NCBI RefSeq assembly: GCF_035610345.1
Contig: NZ_CP141213.1
Location: forward strand, 1,116,001 to 1,180,000
DNA: 64,000 nucleotides
Source of the DNA: Sinorhizobium meliloti
GTDB lineage: Bacteria > Pseudomonadota > Alphaproteobacteria > Rhizobiales > Rhizobiaceae
Direction: 5' to 3'
Shown here piece after piece: positions 1-8,111 of the stretch. The stretch's first letter is position 1, and the number at the start of each line of letters is the position of its first letter. The notes below the pieces were generated by a model, which ran no database searches, was not told the origin of the DNA, and saw nothing but the letters and a program-made list of their open reading frames with translations. A program made the translations under genes and the position numbers.

Positions 1-432
1 CTCGGTCCGGTCGAGGGTTTCCGGATCGGCGCCTGGGAGCGGGATCCCCAGGGCATCTATCTCGGCGGCAACCAGATGGCGATGAGCGCGCGATCGCTCC
101 TTGCCTTCGGTGAGCTCTATCGCAACCGCGGCCGCACCGCGGACGGACGGCAGGTCGTCCCGGCCGATTGGGTGGAGCTTTCCTGGCAGCCGCGCACGGC
201 CTCCCGTTTTACCGGCGACGGCTACGGATATGGCTGGTTCACGCGCCGAATCGGCGACGAGGATGTGTATTACGCTTGGGGCTATGGCGGCCAGATGCTC
301 TACATAGTGCCGTCCCTGGACCTGACGGTGGTCATGACGTCGGATGAAAGCGGCCCCTCGGCACGCAACGGCTATCGCGACGCTCTGCACGGGGTTCTGG
401 CGGAGATCATCTCCATCGCCAAAGCGGATTGA
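1..432 (+). CDS. Serine hydrolase (beta-lactamase/class C family), C-terminal part only
   Basis: The frame is open from base 1 and ends at a TGA at 430-432, so only the last 143 residues are visible. They contain the block G-Y-G-Y-G-W-F followed by W-G-Y-G-G-Q and a strand ending P-S-L-D-L-T-V-V-M-T-S-D. This order (GYGWF, then a glycine-rich box replacing the KTG/HTG motif, then a 'vvvvlTN'-like strand) is typical of the C-terminal half of class C beta-lactamase-related serine hydrolases (penicillin-binding protein/esterase EstB-like). The SxxK nucleophile motif would lie upstream, outside the window, so substrate and export signal cannot be judged. Confidence 0.75.
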   Translation, partial: LGPVEGFRIGAWERDPQGIYLGGNQMAMSARSLLAFGELYRNRGRTADGRQVVPADWVELSWQPRTASRFTGDGYGYGWFTRRIGDEDVYYAWGYGGQMLYIVPSLDLTVVMTSDESGPSARNGYRDALHGVLAEIISIAKAD

Positions 433-473
433 GGCAGATGGTTCTGCTCTGTGTGCGCGTTAAACAAACATGT

Positions 474-521
474 TAAAAAAAAACGCCAAGGGCGCGTCGA
501 CCTTGATGAATTGACGCGCCC
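474..521 (-). terminator. Rho-independent terminator of the peroxiredoxin gene
   Basis: A 9-bp perfect stem (GGGCGCGTC at 490-498, GACGCGCCC at 513-521) lies 31 bases beyond the peroxiredoxin stop codon. Read on the minus strand it is followed by a run of nine T (complement of the A-run at 477-485). This is a textbook intrinsic terminator, and it also separates the gene from the convergent serine hydrolase. Confidence 0.9.
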
Positions 522-551
522 GATCGACTGACCGTTGGCCAGTGGGTTTGC

Positions 552-1211
552 TTAGGCCGTTGGCTGCTTCGTCTTCCGGAGATAGGGAAGCACGGTGTCG
601 AACGACCCGAAACGCTGCACGGCGTCCTCGTTGGAGACGGCGGCCGTGATGATGACGTCCTCGCCCTGCTGCCAGTTCGCGGGTGTTGCCACCTGATGCT
701 TGGCGGTGAGCTGGATCGAGTCGATGGCGCGCAGGATCTCGTTGAAGTTGCGGCCGGTGGTCATCGGATAGGTGAGGATCAGCTTGATCTTCTTGTCGGG
801 GCCGATGACGTAGACCGAACGCACGGTGGCGTTATCCGCAGGCGTCCGGCCCTCGGACGTCTCTCCGGCGCCGGCCGGCAGCATGTCGTAGAGCTTTGCC
901 ACCTTCAGATCGCGGTCGCCGATCAGCGGGTAGTCGACCTCGAAGCCGGTCGCGACCTTGATGTCGTTCTTCCACTTGGTGTGACTTTCGACCGGGTCGA
1001 CCGAAATGCCGATGATCTTGACGCCGCGCTTGCGGAACTCCGGCTCGATGCCGGCCATGGCGCCGAGTTCCGTGGTGCAGACGGGAGTAAAGTTCTTCGG
1101 ATGGGAGAAAAGGACAGCCCAGCCGTCGCCGATCCATTCATGGAAATTGATCGTGCCCTGCGTTGTCTCGGCGGTGAAATCAGGGGCGGTATCGTTGATG
1201 CGCAGACTCAT
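552..1211 (-). CDS. 1-Cys peroxiredoxin (Prx6 subfamily)
   Basis: A 219-residue thiol peroxidase that reduces hydroperoxides in the cytoplasm. The N-terminus shows the AhpC/TSA fold (A-P-D-F, then F-S-H-P-K-N-F-T-P-V-C-T-T-E), placing the peroxidatic cysteine at residue 45. There is no other cysteine in the protein, which defines it as 1-Cys, and the length plus the C-terminal extension (residues about 165-219, containing W-Q-Q-G-E-D-V-I-I) fits Prx6 rather than 2-Cys AhpC. The start at 1211 is chosen because AGGAGGGAAC precedes it; an upstream in-frame ATG at 1319 would add 36 unrelated residues. The gene is monocistronic with its own terminator. From memory, a peroxiredoxin also lies near thiD/exoP in S. 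meliloti pSymB. Confidence 0.9.
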   Translation of the reverse strand: MSLRINDTAPDFTAETTQGTINFHEWIGDGWAVLFSHPKNFTPVCTTELGAMAGIEPEFRKRGVKIIGISVDPVESHTKWKNDIKVATGFEVDYPLIGDRDLKVAKLYDMLPAGAGETSEGRTPADNATVRSVYVIGPDKKIKLILTYPMTTGRNFNEILRAIDSIQLTAKHQVATPANWQQGEDVIITAAVSNEDAVQRFGSFDTVLPYLRKTKQPTA

Positions 1212-1393
1212 GGCGTGTTCCCTCCTGTACGACGAAATTTTGCTAAGAATAACGCAATCGCCGCCGTTTTCGAGGAGGAAACGAGCGATTGACGGCGGCA
1301 GAAGGAATGACTGCATCATAGGTGGCCAGGCTGCGGGTATACTTTTGCCGGCTGGCCTAAAAGCCAGGTCTTACAAGCCTTTGCGCGGGCGTG

Positions 1394-1422
1394 TTGACAT
1401 CGCTTTGGCACAGCCGCATAGA
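1394..1422 (+). promoter_or_regulatory. Probable sigma70-type promoter of the TPP riboswitch-thiD unit
   Basis: A perfect -35 hexamer TTGACA (1394-1399) is followed after 17 bases by CATAGA (1417-1422), about 10 bases before the conserved riboswitch begins. Position and spacing fit the start of the thiD leader transcript. The -10 box is only a moderate match. Confidence 0.6.
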
Positions 1423-1429
1423 TAGCGCA

Positions 1430-1518
1430 TTCCGAGGGGAGCACCAGACGGTGCTGAGATGGCGTTGAGCCGGACCCTTGAACCTGATCCGGGTCATGCC
1501 GGCGTAGGAACGGAAAGA
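1430..1518 (+). ncRNA. TPP riboswitch (THI element)
   Basis: The leader carries the hallmark THI-box segments in the right order: G-A-G-G-G-G-A-G near 1434-1441, GGTGCTGAGA at 1450-1459, ACCCTTGAACCTGATC at 1474-1489, GGGTCATGCC at 1491-1500 and GGCGTAGGAA at 1501-1510. These are the CUGAGA pyrimidine-sensor loop and the AACCUGAU...GGGU...GCGNAGGGA core of thiamine pyrophosphate aptamers. It ends about 140 bases before thiD, leaving room for an expression platform, so TPP is expected to repress thiD. Confidence 0.95.
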
Positions 1519-1654
1519 AGGCCGCCAGCGGCAAGTTCTCCTTTTCATCGCCTTTCCTGGATCTCCGTGATGTTCCGTCTGGAGATCGATCGATGACGTC
1601 CACTGCCGTACCGCTCGCAAGCATCATCCGCCCTCGTGCGAAGGAGGCCTCGGC

Positions 1655-2455
1655 ATGACGGCGATTGCTCTCACCATCGCCGGCTCGGACTCCGGCGGCG
1701 GCGCCGGTATTCAGGCGGACCTCAAGACGTTTTCAGCGCTCGGCGTTTACGGCGCCAGCGTCATCACTGCGATCACGGCCCAGAACACCAGGGGTGTGAC
1801 GGCCGTCGAGGATGTCTCCGCTGAAATCGTGTCGGCGCAGATGGACGCCGTCTTCTCCGATCTCGACGTGAAGGCCGTCAAGATCGGCATGGTCTCGCGT
1901 CGGGAAACGATCGCCGCCATTGCCGATGGATTGCGCCGGTCCGGAAAACGGGCGGTCGTGGATCCGGTCATGGTTGCGACCTCCGGCGACGCGTTGCTTC
2001 GGCCGGATGCCGTTACGGCGCTCATCGAAGAGCTGTTGCCGCTGGCGCTCGTCGCCACGCCCAATCTTGCCGAGGCCGCGCTCATGACCGGGCGCGCAAT
2101 CGCCGAGGATGAGGCGGAGATGGCGCGCCAGGCGGAAGCGATCATGCGGACCGGCGCATATGCGGTTCTGGTCAAGGGCGGGCACCTGAAGGGCCAGGAG
2201 GCCACAGACCTCTTCTTCGACGGCGACACTCTTGTCCGCCTTCCCGCCGCGCGGATCGAGACGCGCAACGACCACGGCACCGGCTGCACCCTGTCGGCAG
2301 CCATTGCCGCCGGCCTTGCGAAAGGCTTGCCGCTGGTCGAAGCGGTGAGTGCCGCTAAGTCCTATCTGCATGCCGCAATCTCCGCGGCCGACCGCCTGGA
2401 GATAGGTCAGGGGCGCGGCCCGGTCCATCATTTCCACCGGTGGTGGGAAGATTGA
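1655..2455 (+). CDS. thiD: Bifunctional hydroxymethylpyrimidine kinase / HMP-phosphate kinase
   Basis: A 266-residue ribokinase-fold enzyme that phosphorylates HMP and HMP-phosphate in thiamine synthesis. The N-terminal G-S-D-S-G-G-G-A-G-I-Q-A-D motif (about residues 10-22) and the C-terminal D-H-G-T-G-C-T anion-hole/active-site motif are both present, and the length is normal. The start at 1655 has AAGGAGG at 1641-1647. The upstream TPP riboswitch supports the assignment independently. No other thi gene is nearby, so this is a solitary thiD that would work with de novo enzymes elsewhere or in HMP salvage. Confidence 0.96.
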   Translation: MTAIALTIAGSDSGGGAGIQADLKTFSALGVYGASVITAITAQNTRGVTAVEDVSAEIVSAQMDAVFSDLDVKAVKIGMVSRRETIAAIADGLRRSGKRAVVDPVMVATSGDALLRPDAVTALIEELLPLALVATPNLAEAALMTGRAIAEDEAEMARQAEAIMRTGAYAVLVKGGHLKGQEATDLFFDGDTLVRLPAARIETRNDHGTGCTLSAAIAAGLAKGLPLVEAVSAAKSYLHAAISAADRLEIGQGRGPVHHFHRWWED

Positions 2456-2538
2456 CTGCCGGGTGAGGGCTCGGGGGAGCTGAAGTGCCTCGCTATCGCC
2501 ACTGTTGTTCAGCAGCATGACCGCATCCATGGCTTCGA

Positions 2539-2766
2539 TTGGCGATCGGTTCTCGCGATATGCATTTTCTTACCCGCCGGCTGGAGGCTTTCAACCGTGA
2601 CGACCTGCCGGATTGGCGGCGGTCGCCTGGCAGGGTGCGGCGTTGTCTTTCGATGCTGCCGTCGCTGGTCGAATATTCGCTTTTCTATGCGCTGGCACTC
2701 GTTGCCCTTACGGCGGTCATCGCGCTAATGGCAGCCGCTTGGATCGTCGATCGCCGCAAGGCCTGA
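2539..2766 (+). CDS. Small hypothetical membrane protein (doubtful)
   Basis: A 75-residue open frame between thiD and the end of exoP. Residues about 42-68 (Y-S-L-F-Y-A-L-A-L-V-A-L-T-A-V-I-A-L-M-A-A-A) would form one transmembrane helix ending in W-I-V-D-R-R-K, a plausible positive-inside border. The N-terminus is basic and shows no known domain. A second in-frame ATG lies at 2560. No clear ribosome binding site is seen, so it may be spurious, but the amphipathic pattern is unusual for a random frame in GC-rich DNA. Confidence 0.3.
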   Translation: MAIGSRDMHFLTRRLEAFNRDDLPDWRRSPGRVRRCLSMLPSLVEYSLFYALALVALTAVIALMAAAWIVDRRKA

Positions 2767-2777
2767 CGGCGAAGGGC

Positions 2778-2804
2778 GAAAAGGCCGCGCACAGGTGGCG
2801 CGGC
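2778..2804 (-). terminator. Probable terminator of the exo operon
   Basis: The stem GCCGCGC (2784-2790) / GCGCGGC (2798-2804) with a 7-base loop lies 11 bases after the exoP stop. Read on the minus strand it is followed by CTTTTCGCC, a short T-run. It is the only hairpin between exoP and the oppositely oriented upstream genes. Confidence 0.65.
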
Positions 2805-2814
2805 CGCGGTCGCG

Positions 2815-5175
2815 TCAAGCGGCGTTGTTTTCGGTAATCGTATTCTCGACGTAATATTTGCCGTAACGGTGGCGGTATTTCTCCGCCCCGTCGAAGTCGC
2901 TGTATTTGCCGAGTTCGTTCATGTCCGTCTTGTTGAGGATGACGCCAAGCACCTTCGAGTTGATCAATGGTTCCGAGTTGAGCAGATCGCGTACGAGCCG
3001 CGAAGGCGTCCTTCCCCACTCGACCACGAAGAGAATACCGTCGGCAAGCGGCGCGAAAGCCTTGGCGTCGACGACGGGGGCGAGTGCGGCAAGATCGACG
3101 ACGACGTAGTCGAAGGCGTTGCGGGCGTTCTCGATGAGGTTCGCCATGGCCGGGGAGGCGAGCAGTTCATTGCTCTGATGCCGCTGATGCGATGCGCCGC
3201 CGGCCGGAAGGATTGCGAGCTTGGTGCGCTGGTCCACCTTGATTCCGGCGGGCCAGGTGGCTTCTCCGGTCAGCGTTTCGACGAGCCCGGTGCGCGGGGC
3301 GGGCGTGATCATCTGAGTCAGTCCCGGCTTGCGTATATCGGCATCGATGAGCAGGGTCCGCTTGCCGCTCGCCGCCAGAAGTGCGGCGAAGTTCGCGGCA
3401 ATGATCGACTTTCCCTCGTCCGGAAGGGCCGATGCAATGGCGATCACGCGGCTTTCGCTGCCGGCGAGCATCTGGTCGCAGGCAAGCTTGGCGTTGCGGA
3501 ACGTCTCCGCGAAGGTCGAACGCGGCGCATCGACGACAATGCGCGAAAGTCGTTGGAACGGCATCGTGTCGTCGACAGCGTCGTCATGTCTTTTCACCGA
3601 GCCGAAATGCGCATGGACCAGTTGTGCCTTCTTCTTCATGCGCGTTCCGAGCAGCGGGACGTAGCCGAGCGAGCGATGGCCGAGGATCGAGCGTATGTCG
3701 CCTTCCAGGCGGAAAGTCCGTTCGCGGAATTCGAGGAAGGCCGCGTAAGCCCCGCCGACCATCATGCCGAGTACGGCCGAGAGAGCGAGAGTCATCGTTT
3801 TCTTGGGGCTCGACGGTGACACGGGCACGCCGGCCTCGGAGATGACGCGCGCCTTGGCGATCGGGAAGGATTGCTGCTGCGTCGCCTGTTCGTAGCGGCC
3901 GAGATAGGATTCGTAGAGCGTCTTCAGAGCCGCTGCCTTCTGTTCGAGCTCCCTTAATTGAACGAGTTGCTCGCTGGCGTCGGAGGTCTTGCCGGCAATG
4001 CCCTGGATGCTCTTCCTGAGCGATGCCTCGCGCGATTGCGCGACCTCGTATTCGTTCTTGTAGCTTGCAGTGAGTTGCTGCAGTTCCTGGTAGATCTGCC
4101 GCGCGACATCCTCCTGCTCGGCGCGGAGCGATACCGCCTGCGGGTGGTCGGCGCCGAAATTATCCGAGACTTCCCGCTCACGCTTGCCGACGGTGAGATA
4201 GCGGGTCCTAAGGTCACGGATCACCGAATTGTCACCCTCCTTTGAGGAAATGGTGGCGTTCTTGACCGCGTTCTCCGGACCCTGGTCGACGATCGACTTG
4301 TACTGGTTGTAACGGGCCGACGCACTTGCCGTATCGGCCTGGGCGACGATGAGCTGGCTGTTGAGATCGGCCATCTGCTGCTCGGACATCAACTCGCCCC
4401 GCGCAGCCGTCAGACCGTTCTCGGCCCTGAAATGCGCGACTTCGAGCGCGGCGGCCTGCGAGCGCTGCTGAAGATCCGTAAGCCGTTCCTGCAGCCAGAC
4501 GGAAGCGCGCTCGGTCGCCTCGAAATTGGCGTTCAGCTGATCTGTCAGATAGGCACTTGCGTAACCGCGCGCGATGGTCGCCGCAAGCAAGGGGTCGCTT
4601 GAGCGAAAGGCAACGGCCACGACCGAGCTGCGCGAAACACGCTCGACCGCGAGCGATTGCTGTATGATCGCGGCTGCCTTCTGCCGTCGTCCGTTGCGCG
4701 CCTGTTCTTCCGTAACGTCGGGACCGCCGGAAAAAAGCCCGGTTGCCGATTTCAACCAGTCCTTGACGACAGCAACGGGCGACTGCGGCGGATTGAGTAT
4801 CGTATCGTTTTCGTCGAGTTTGAGCTTGTCGACGACGCGCAATGCGAGTTCGCCGGACTTCAGGATCTCGACCGCACTCGCAATCTGCGTGTCGAGCATC
4901 TGGCTGTTTACCGGGGTAGGCTCCTCCTCGGCATATTTGGACAGGTTTTCGTCGAGAAGGATCTGCGTCATCGACGTGTAATAGGGGGTGGCAAACAGGA
5001 GATAAGCGACCCCCAGCGCAATGAAGAGCAGGACGAATGCGGCCACGAGCCGGGCACGACGAAAGACTGCGGCGACAAGCCGGTCGAGGTCGATAAAGCC
5101 GTCTGACTGTTCTTCGCTGGGCATGATGCTGCTCAATGGAACGCTTCTTTGTTTCATGGGGGCCGTTCTGTTCAT
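2815..5175 (-). CDS. exoP: Succinoglycan polymerisation/chain-length protein, Wzz plus BY-kinase
   Basis: A 786-residue inner-membrane polysaccharide co-polymerase (PCP-2a). The first transmembrane helix is at about 42-62; a long periplasmic coiled-coil region rich in Q, E, A and R follows (about 200-440), then a second helix (about 465-487). The cytoplasmic bacterial tyrosine kinase domain carries a Walker A ending D-E-G-K-S at residue 590 and the Walker A' block L-L-I-D-A-D-I-R-K-P-G. Five tyrosines (758, 767, 771, 774, 775) crowd the last 29 residues, the autophosphorylation tail. Length equals S. meliloti ExoP as I remember it. It controls high- versus low-molecular-weight succinoglycan together with ExoQ/ExoT, which are not in this window. 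Confidence 0.96.
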   Translation of the reverse strand: MNRTAPMKQRSVPLSSIMPSEEQSDGFIDLDRLVAAVFRRARLVAAFVLLFIALGVAYLLFATPYYTSMTQILLDENLSKYAEEEPTPVNSQMLDTQIASAVEILKSGELALRVVDKLKLDENDTILNPPQSPVAVVKDWLKSATGLFSGGPDVTEEQARNGRRQKAAAIIQQSLAVERVSRSSVVAVAFRSSDPLLAATIARGYASAYLTDQLNANFEATERASVWLQERLTDLQQRSQAAALEVAHFRAENGLTAARGELMSEQQMADLNSQLIVAQADTASASARYNQYKSIVDQGPENAVKNATISSKEGDNSVIRDLRTRYLTVGKREREVSDNFGADHPQAVSLRAEQEDVARQIYQELQQLTASYKNEYEVAQSREASLRKSIQGIAGKTSDASEQLVQLRELEQKAAALKTLYESYLGRYEQATQQQSFPIAKARVISEAGVPVSPSSPKKTMTLALSAVLGMMVGGAYAAFLEFRERTFRLEGDIRSILGHRSLGYVPLLGTRMKKKAQLVHAHFGSVKRHDDAVDDTMPFQRLSRIVVDAPRSTFAETFRNAKLACDQMLAGSESRVIAIASALPDEGKSIIAANFAALLAASGKRTLLIDADIRKPGLTQMITPAPRTGLVETLTGEATWPAGIKVDQRTKLAILPAGGASHQRHQSNELLASPAMANLIENARNAFDYVVVDLAALAPVVDAKAFAPLADGILFVVEWGRTPSRLVRDLLNSEPLINSKVLGVILNKTDMNELGKYSDFDGAEKYRHRYGKYYVENTITENNAA

Positions 5176-5193
5176 CTTCTTCTCCGGTCCTTG

Positions 5194-5221
5194 TTCCGGC
5201 AGTCCCGAAGGACTGCCGGAA
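5194..5221 (-). promoter_or_regulatory. Perfect 12-bp hairpin with UUCG loop between exoN and exoP
   Basis: TTCCGGCAGTCC (5194-5205) and GGACTGCCGGAA (5210-5221) form an uninterrupted 12-bp stem. In the minus-strand transcript the four-base loop is UUCG closed by C-G, the most stable tetraloop class. It starts 8 bases after the exoN stop and ends 18 bases before the exoP ATG. No T-run follows, so it is more likely an mRNA-stability or partial attenuation element than a full terminator. Confidence 0.75.
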
Positions 5222-5229
5222 GCCGCCGC

Positions 5230-6135
5230 TTATGCCGCCCGGATGCGGCTTTCGTGAGACAGAACCATGTCGCGGACGGATTCGAAAACGATATCGCCGA
5301 TGTCCGCACGAGCAAGCGCGAAGGCGACATTGGCTTCGATGAAGCCCTGCTTCGAACCGCAGTCGAAGGTGCGGCCCTCATAGGGATGCGCGTGGAAGGA
5401 CTGGGATTGCGAAAGCGTCAGCATGCCATCGGTCAACTGGATCTCATTGCCGGCGCCGCGCGTCTGGTGGGCCAGAATCGAGAAGATTTCCGGCTGAAGG
5501 ATGTAGCGACCATTGAGATAGTAGTTGGACGGCGCCTTTCCTGCGGCGGGCTTTTCGACCATCTCGGTCACGGAGAAACCGTGCCGGACCGTCTCGCCCT
5601 TGCCGACGATGCCGTATTTCGATGCTTCCTCGGGGGCGCATTGCTCGACGCCGACGACGTTGCCGCCAACCTCGTGATAGAGATCCATGAGGCCGGCCAT
5701 GCAACCGCGCGCGCCGAAGGAGACCATGTCGGGCAGCAGAAGCGCGAAGGGCTCGTCGCCGATCAGGTCACGCGCACACCATACCGCGTGCCCGAGACCG
5801 AGGGGGGCCTGCTGGCGGGTAAAGCTGACCGAGCCGGCTGCCGGCAACATGGCCTCGAGTTCGGAAATCTGCGCGCTTTTGCCAGAGCGTGAAAGCGACG
5901 AGATGAGTTCCGGCGCGTCGTCGAAATGGTCCTCGATTACCTGCTTGTTCCGGCTGGTGACGAAGACGATATGCTCGATTCCGGCCTGGCGGGCCTCATC
6001 CACGGCATATTGAACGACTGGCCGGTCGACGATCGTCAACATCTCCTTGGGCACTGCCTTTGTCGCCGGGAGGAACCTCGTTCCGTTTCCGGCAACCGGG
6101 ATTACTGCTTTTCTGACGGTCCTGACACGGTCCAT
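5230..6135 (-). CDS. exoN: UTP-glucose-1-phosphate uridylyltransferase
   Basis: A 301-residue enzyme making UDP-glucose, the donor for succinoglycan glucosyl transfer. The N-terminal nucleotidyltransferase signature [18 protein letters not shown] spans residues 16-33, and the bacterial GalU features G-L-G-H-A-V-W-C-A and M-V-E-K-P are present. Length is normal for GalU/ExoN. It lies 15 bases after exoO and just before exoP in the same orientation, so it is part of the exo operon; that context favours the name exoN over a housekeeping galU. Confidence 0.95.
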   Translation of the reverse strand: MDRVRTVRKAVIPVAGNGTRFLPATKAVPKEMLTIVDRPVVQYAVDEARQAGIEHIVFVTSRNKQVIEDHFDDAPELISSLSRSGKSAQISELEAMLPAAGSVSFTRQQAPLGLGHAVWCARDLIGDEPFALLLPDMVSFGARGCMAGLMDLYHEVGGNVVGVEQCAPEEASKYGIVGKGETVRHGFSVTEMVEKPAAGKAPSNYYLNGRYILQPEIFSILAHQTRGAGNEIQLTDGMLTLSQSQSFHAHPYEGRTFDCGSKQGFIEANVAFALARADIGDIVFESVRDMVLSHESRIRAA

Positions 6136-6150
6136 TTTATCATCCTTTGC

Positions 6151-7185
6151 TTATTGGGGGTCGTTGCCCAGCGGGGATCGTTCAGCCGCCGCCGTCATGG
6201 GGGCGGCACGGGGGGCCGAATGGGAGGAGGGATGCACGAATCGCGCGGCAAGGCGGCGCAATCGGGCAGCGATCGGCATGCTGAGATGCCGGAGCGCAAC
6301 TGGGTCGGCCAGCGCGGTCTTGAACGCACCGGCCAACGATCTCTTTTTCAACTGCTCGACGAGGACCAGAAACGAGCGAGCTTCGCGGAAGCCGCGCATG
6401 CGCCTGCGCTGCATTTTCTGCGCCGGGCCGTCGAGCGCGTAGCGGCGCAGGAAGGCTTCGTCGGCGGCGATCATCGCGTCTATATGATCGAGCCTCAACA
6501 CACGCGAGATGGAACCCTCGCGGATATGATAGATATAGCCGGCGGACGGCTCGACCGCGCAGCGCCCGCCACAGGCAAGCGCCGATGCCAGCAGGATGTA
6601 GTCCTCGCCGATGCGCAGCGTCTCGTCGAAGCGAAGCTGCTGGTTTTCCAGAAAACGGCGCTCGAAGATCGGTTTCATGTAGCCGAAATTGTGCTCGGAT
6701 CGAAAGAGCACGTTGGATTCGATGAAGGCGGGAAGCGTGAGCTGCGGCAGCCGGGCGAGGTCGGCTTCGGAGAACATCCTGAGACTGCGCCCGTCCAGCG
6801 ACACCACGTCGAGATTGTCGACGGCGATCTGCGCCCCGGCCGTGTCCGCTCGTTCGATCATCCGCCTGAGCCGGTCCGCCCGGACCGTGTCGTCCGAATC
6901 GAGAACGGCGATCCACCGGCCGCGCGCCGCGTCGATGCCGGCATTGCGCGCGCCGCCCGGACCGCGGTTGCGATCGAGGGCGATCAGGCGGACCCGGGGA
7001 TCCGGGATTGCCGCCACGAGCGCGGGCGTCGCATCTGCCGAGCGATCGTCGACGACGACGACCTCGACGGTCACGCCTTCCTGCGCCAGTGCGCTTTCGA
7101 TCGCGCGCACGATCGTGTCCGCGGAATTATAGGCGGCCACGACGAATGTGACGTCGGGGACCTTATCGATCGCCGGACGGGTCAT
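6151..7185 (-). CDS. exoO: Succinoglycan glycosyltransferase (GT2), fourth glucose, beta-1,6
   Basis: A 344-residue family GT2 glycosyltransferase. The nucleotide-binding start D-V-T-F-V-V-A-A-Y-N-S is at residues 11-21, a V-V-V-V-D-D-R-S block follows, and the metal-binding A-V-L-D-S-D-D motif lies near residue 95. The start at 7185 gives an ATGA overlap with the exoM stop, implying translational coupling; an in-frame start 49 codons upstream would run through exoM. In S. meliloti ExoO adds a beta-1,6-linked glucose to the lipid-linked tetrasaccharide; the role here is by position and similarity. Confidence 0.93.
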   Translation of the reverse strand: MTRPAIDKVPDVTFVVAAYNSADTIVRAIESALAQEGVTVEVVVVDDRSADATPALVAAIPDPRVRLIALDRNRGPGGARNAGIDAARGRWIAVLDSDDTVRADRLRRMIERADTAGAQIAVDNLDVVSLDGRSLRMFSEADLARLPQLTLPAFIESNVLFRSEHNFGYMKPIFERRFLENQQLRFDETLRIGEDYILLASALACGGRCAVEPSAGYIYHIREGSISRVLRLDHIDAMIAADEAFLRRYALDGPAQKMQRRRMRGFREARSFLVLVEQLKKRSLAGAFKTALADPVALRHLSMPIAARLRRLAARFVHPSSHSAPRAAPMTAAAERSPLGNDPQ

Positions 7186-8111
7186 GCCGAGGTCACCTCG
7201 CGGGCTCCGTATTGTTCGATTTCCTTCAGCCCCAGCAGGCCGCTGATGACGCCGGCATGCAGTACGGCGCGTAGCGCAAAGCGGTTCCGCCTTGCGGCCG
7301 AAGGAAAGCAGAGGACCGCGGCAGTTGCGCAAAAGCCGGACTTTGCGCCGGCAAGGGCGACATTCCAGGCCTGACGCAAGCCATTGGCTTTCTCGGCGAG
7401 AAGGCGTCCATGGGTCTGTCCGGAGCGGAAACGACGCTTCGCGAGCCAGGCAAGCGAGGCCCTGTTTTCCGGTACCGGCTCATGCACCCAGGCTTCCGGC
7501 GAAAAGGCGATCATTCCGCCGGCGCTGTGCATTCCGGCGAAGAAATCCGTGTCCTCGCCGCCGCTCTTGCCGAGCGAAAGCTTGAAGCGCCGGCCATGGA
7601 GCGAGGCCGCATCGCGCCTGAGCAGCGCATTGCAGGTGTATCCGGTCCGGATTTCTCCCTTTACCCAGACCGGCAGTGTCGAGTGGAAATCGCCGTTGCG
7701 CATCCAGCCGGGAGCCGTAGGCCCGTAATGCGCCCTGACGGGACCGAGCACGGCGGCGGCTCCCGTGATGCGCGCCGTTTCCAGAAGCCGGATCAGCCAG
7801 TCGCCGGAAACGGTCTCGTCGTCATCGAGGAAGGCAAGGAAGTCGCCGGTGCTGTTGTCGAGGCAGCAATTGCGGGCGATCGAGATATTCGAGTGCGGGC
7901 AGTGAACGTAGAGGATGTCGAACGGCATCTGCGGCCGAAGCCCTTCGACTAGAGCCCTGGCGCTCGGTTCCGCGTCGTTGTCGGCGACGATGACGCGCAA
8001 GCTGGCGCGCTCCGGCACGTTCATCGCAGCCAGCGAGCGAAGCGTTTCGGCAAGCTCCGGCCGGCGGTACGTGCAGACGCCGATGTCGATGTGAAGCGTT
8101 TTGTTCGGCAT
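7182..8111 (-). CDS. exoM: Succinoglycan beta-1,4-glucosyltransferase (GT2)
   Basis: A 309-residue GT2 enzyme with the start I-D-I-G-V-C-T-Y-R-R-P-E-L and the DxD-type metal motif F-L-D-D-D-E-T-V. Its length equals S. meliloti ExoM as I recall. The ATG overlaps the exoA stop by one base (TGATG) and its own stop overlaps exoO, so exoA-M-O are translated as a coupled set. ExoM adds the third glucose to the undecaprenyl-linked succinoglycan repeat on the cytoplasmic face. Confidence 0.95.
   Translation of the reverse strand: MPNKTLHIDIGVCTYRRPELAETLRSLAAMNVPERASLRVIVADNDAEPSARALVEGLRPQMPFDILYVHCPHSNISIARNCCLDNSTGDFLAFLDDDETVSGDWLIRLLETARITGAAAVLGPVRAHYGPTAPGWMRNGDFHSTLPVWVKGEIRTGYTCNALLRRDAASLHGRRFKLSLGKSGGEDTDFFAGMHSAGGMIAFSPEAWVHEPVPENRASLAWLAKRRFRSGQTHGRLLAEKANGLRQAWNVALAGAKSGFCATAAVLCFPSAARRNRFALRAVLHAGVISGLLGLKEIEQYGAREVTSA

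Noticed and set aside
5926..7374. 482-codon plus-strand frame across exoN/exoO
   Set aside because: Antisense to two well-supported exo genes; no motif, arginine-rich composition.
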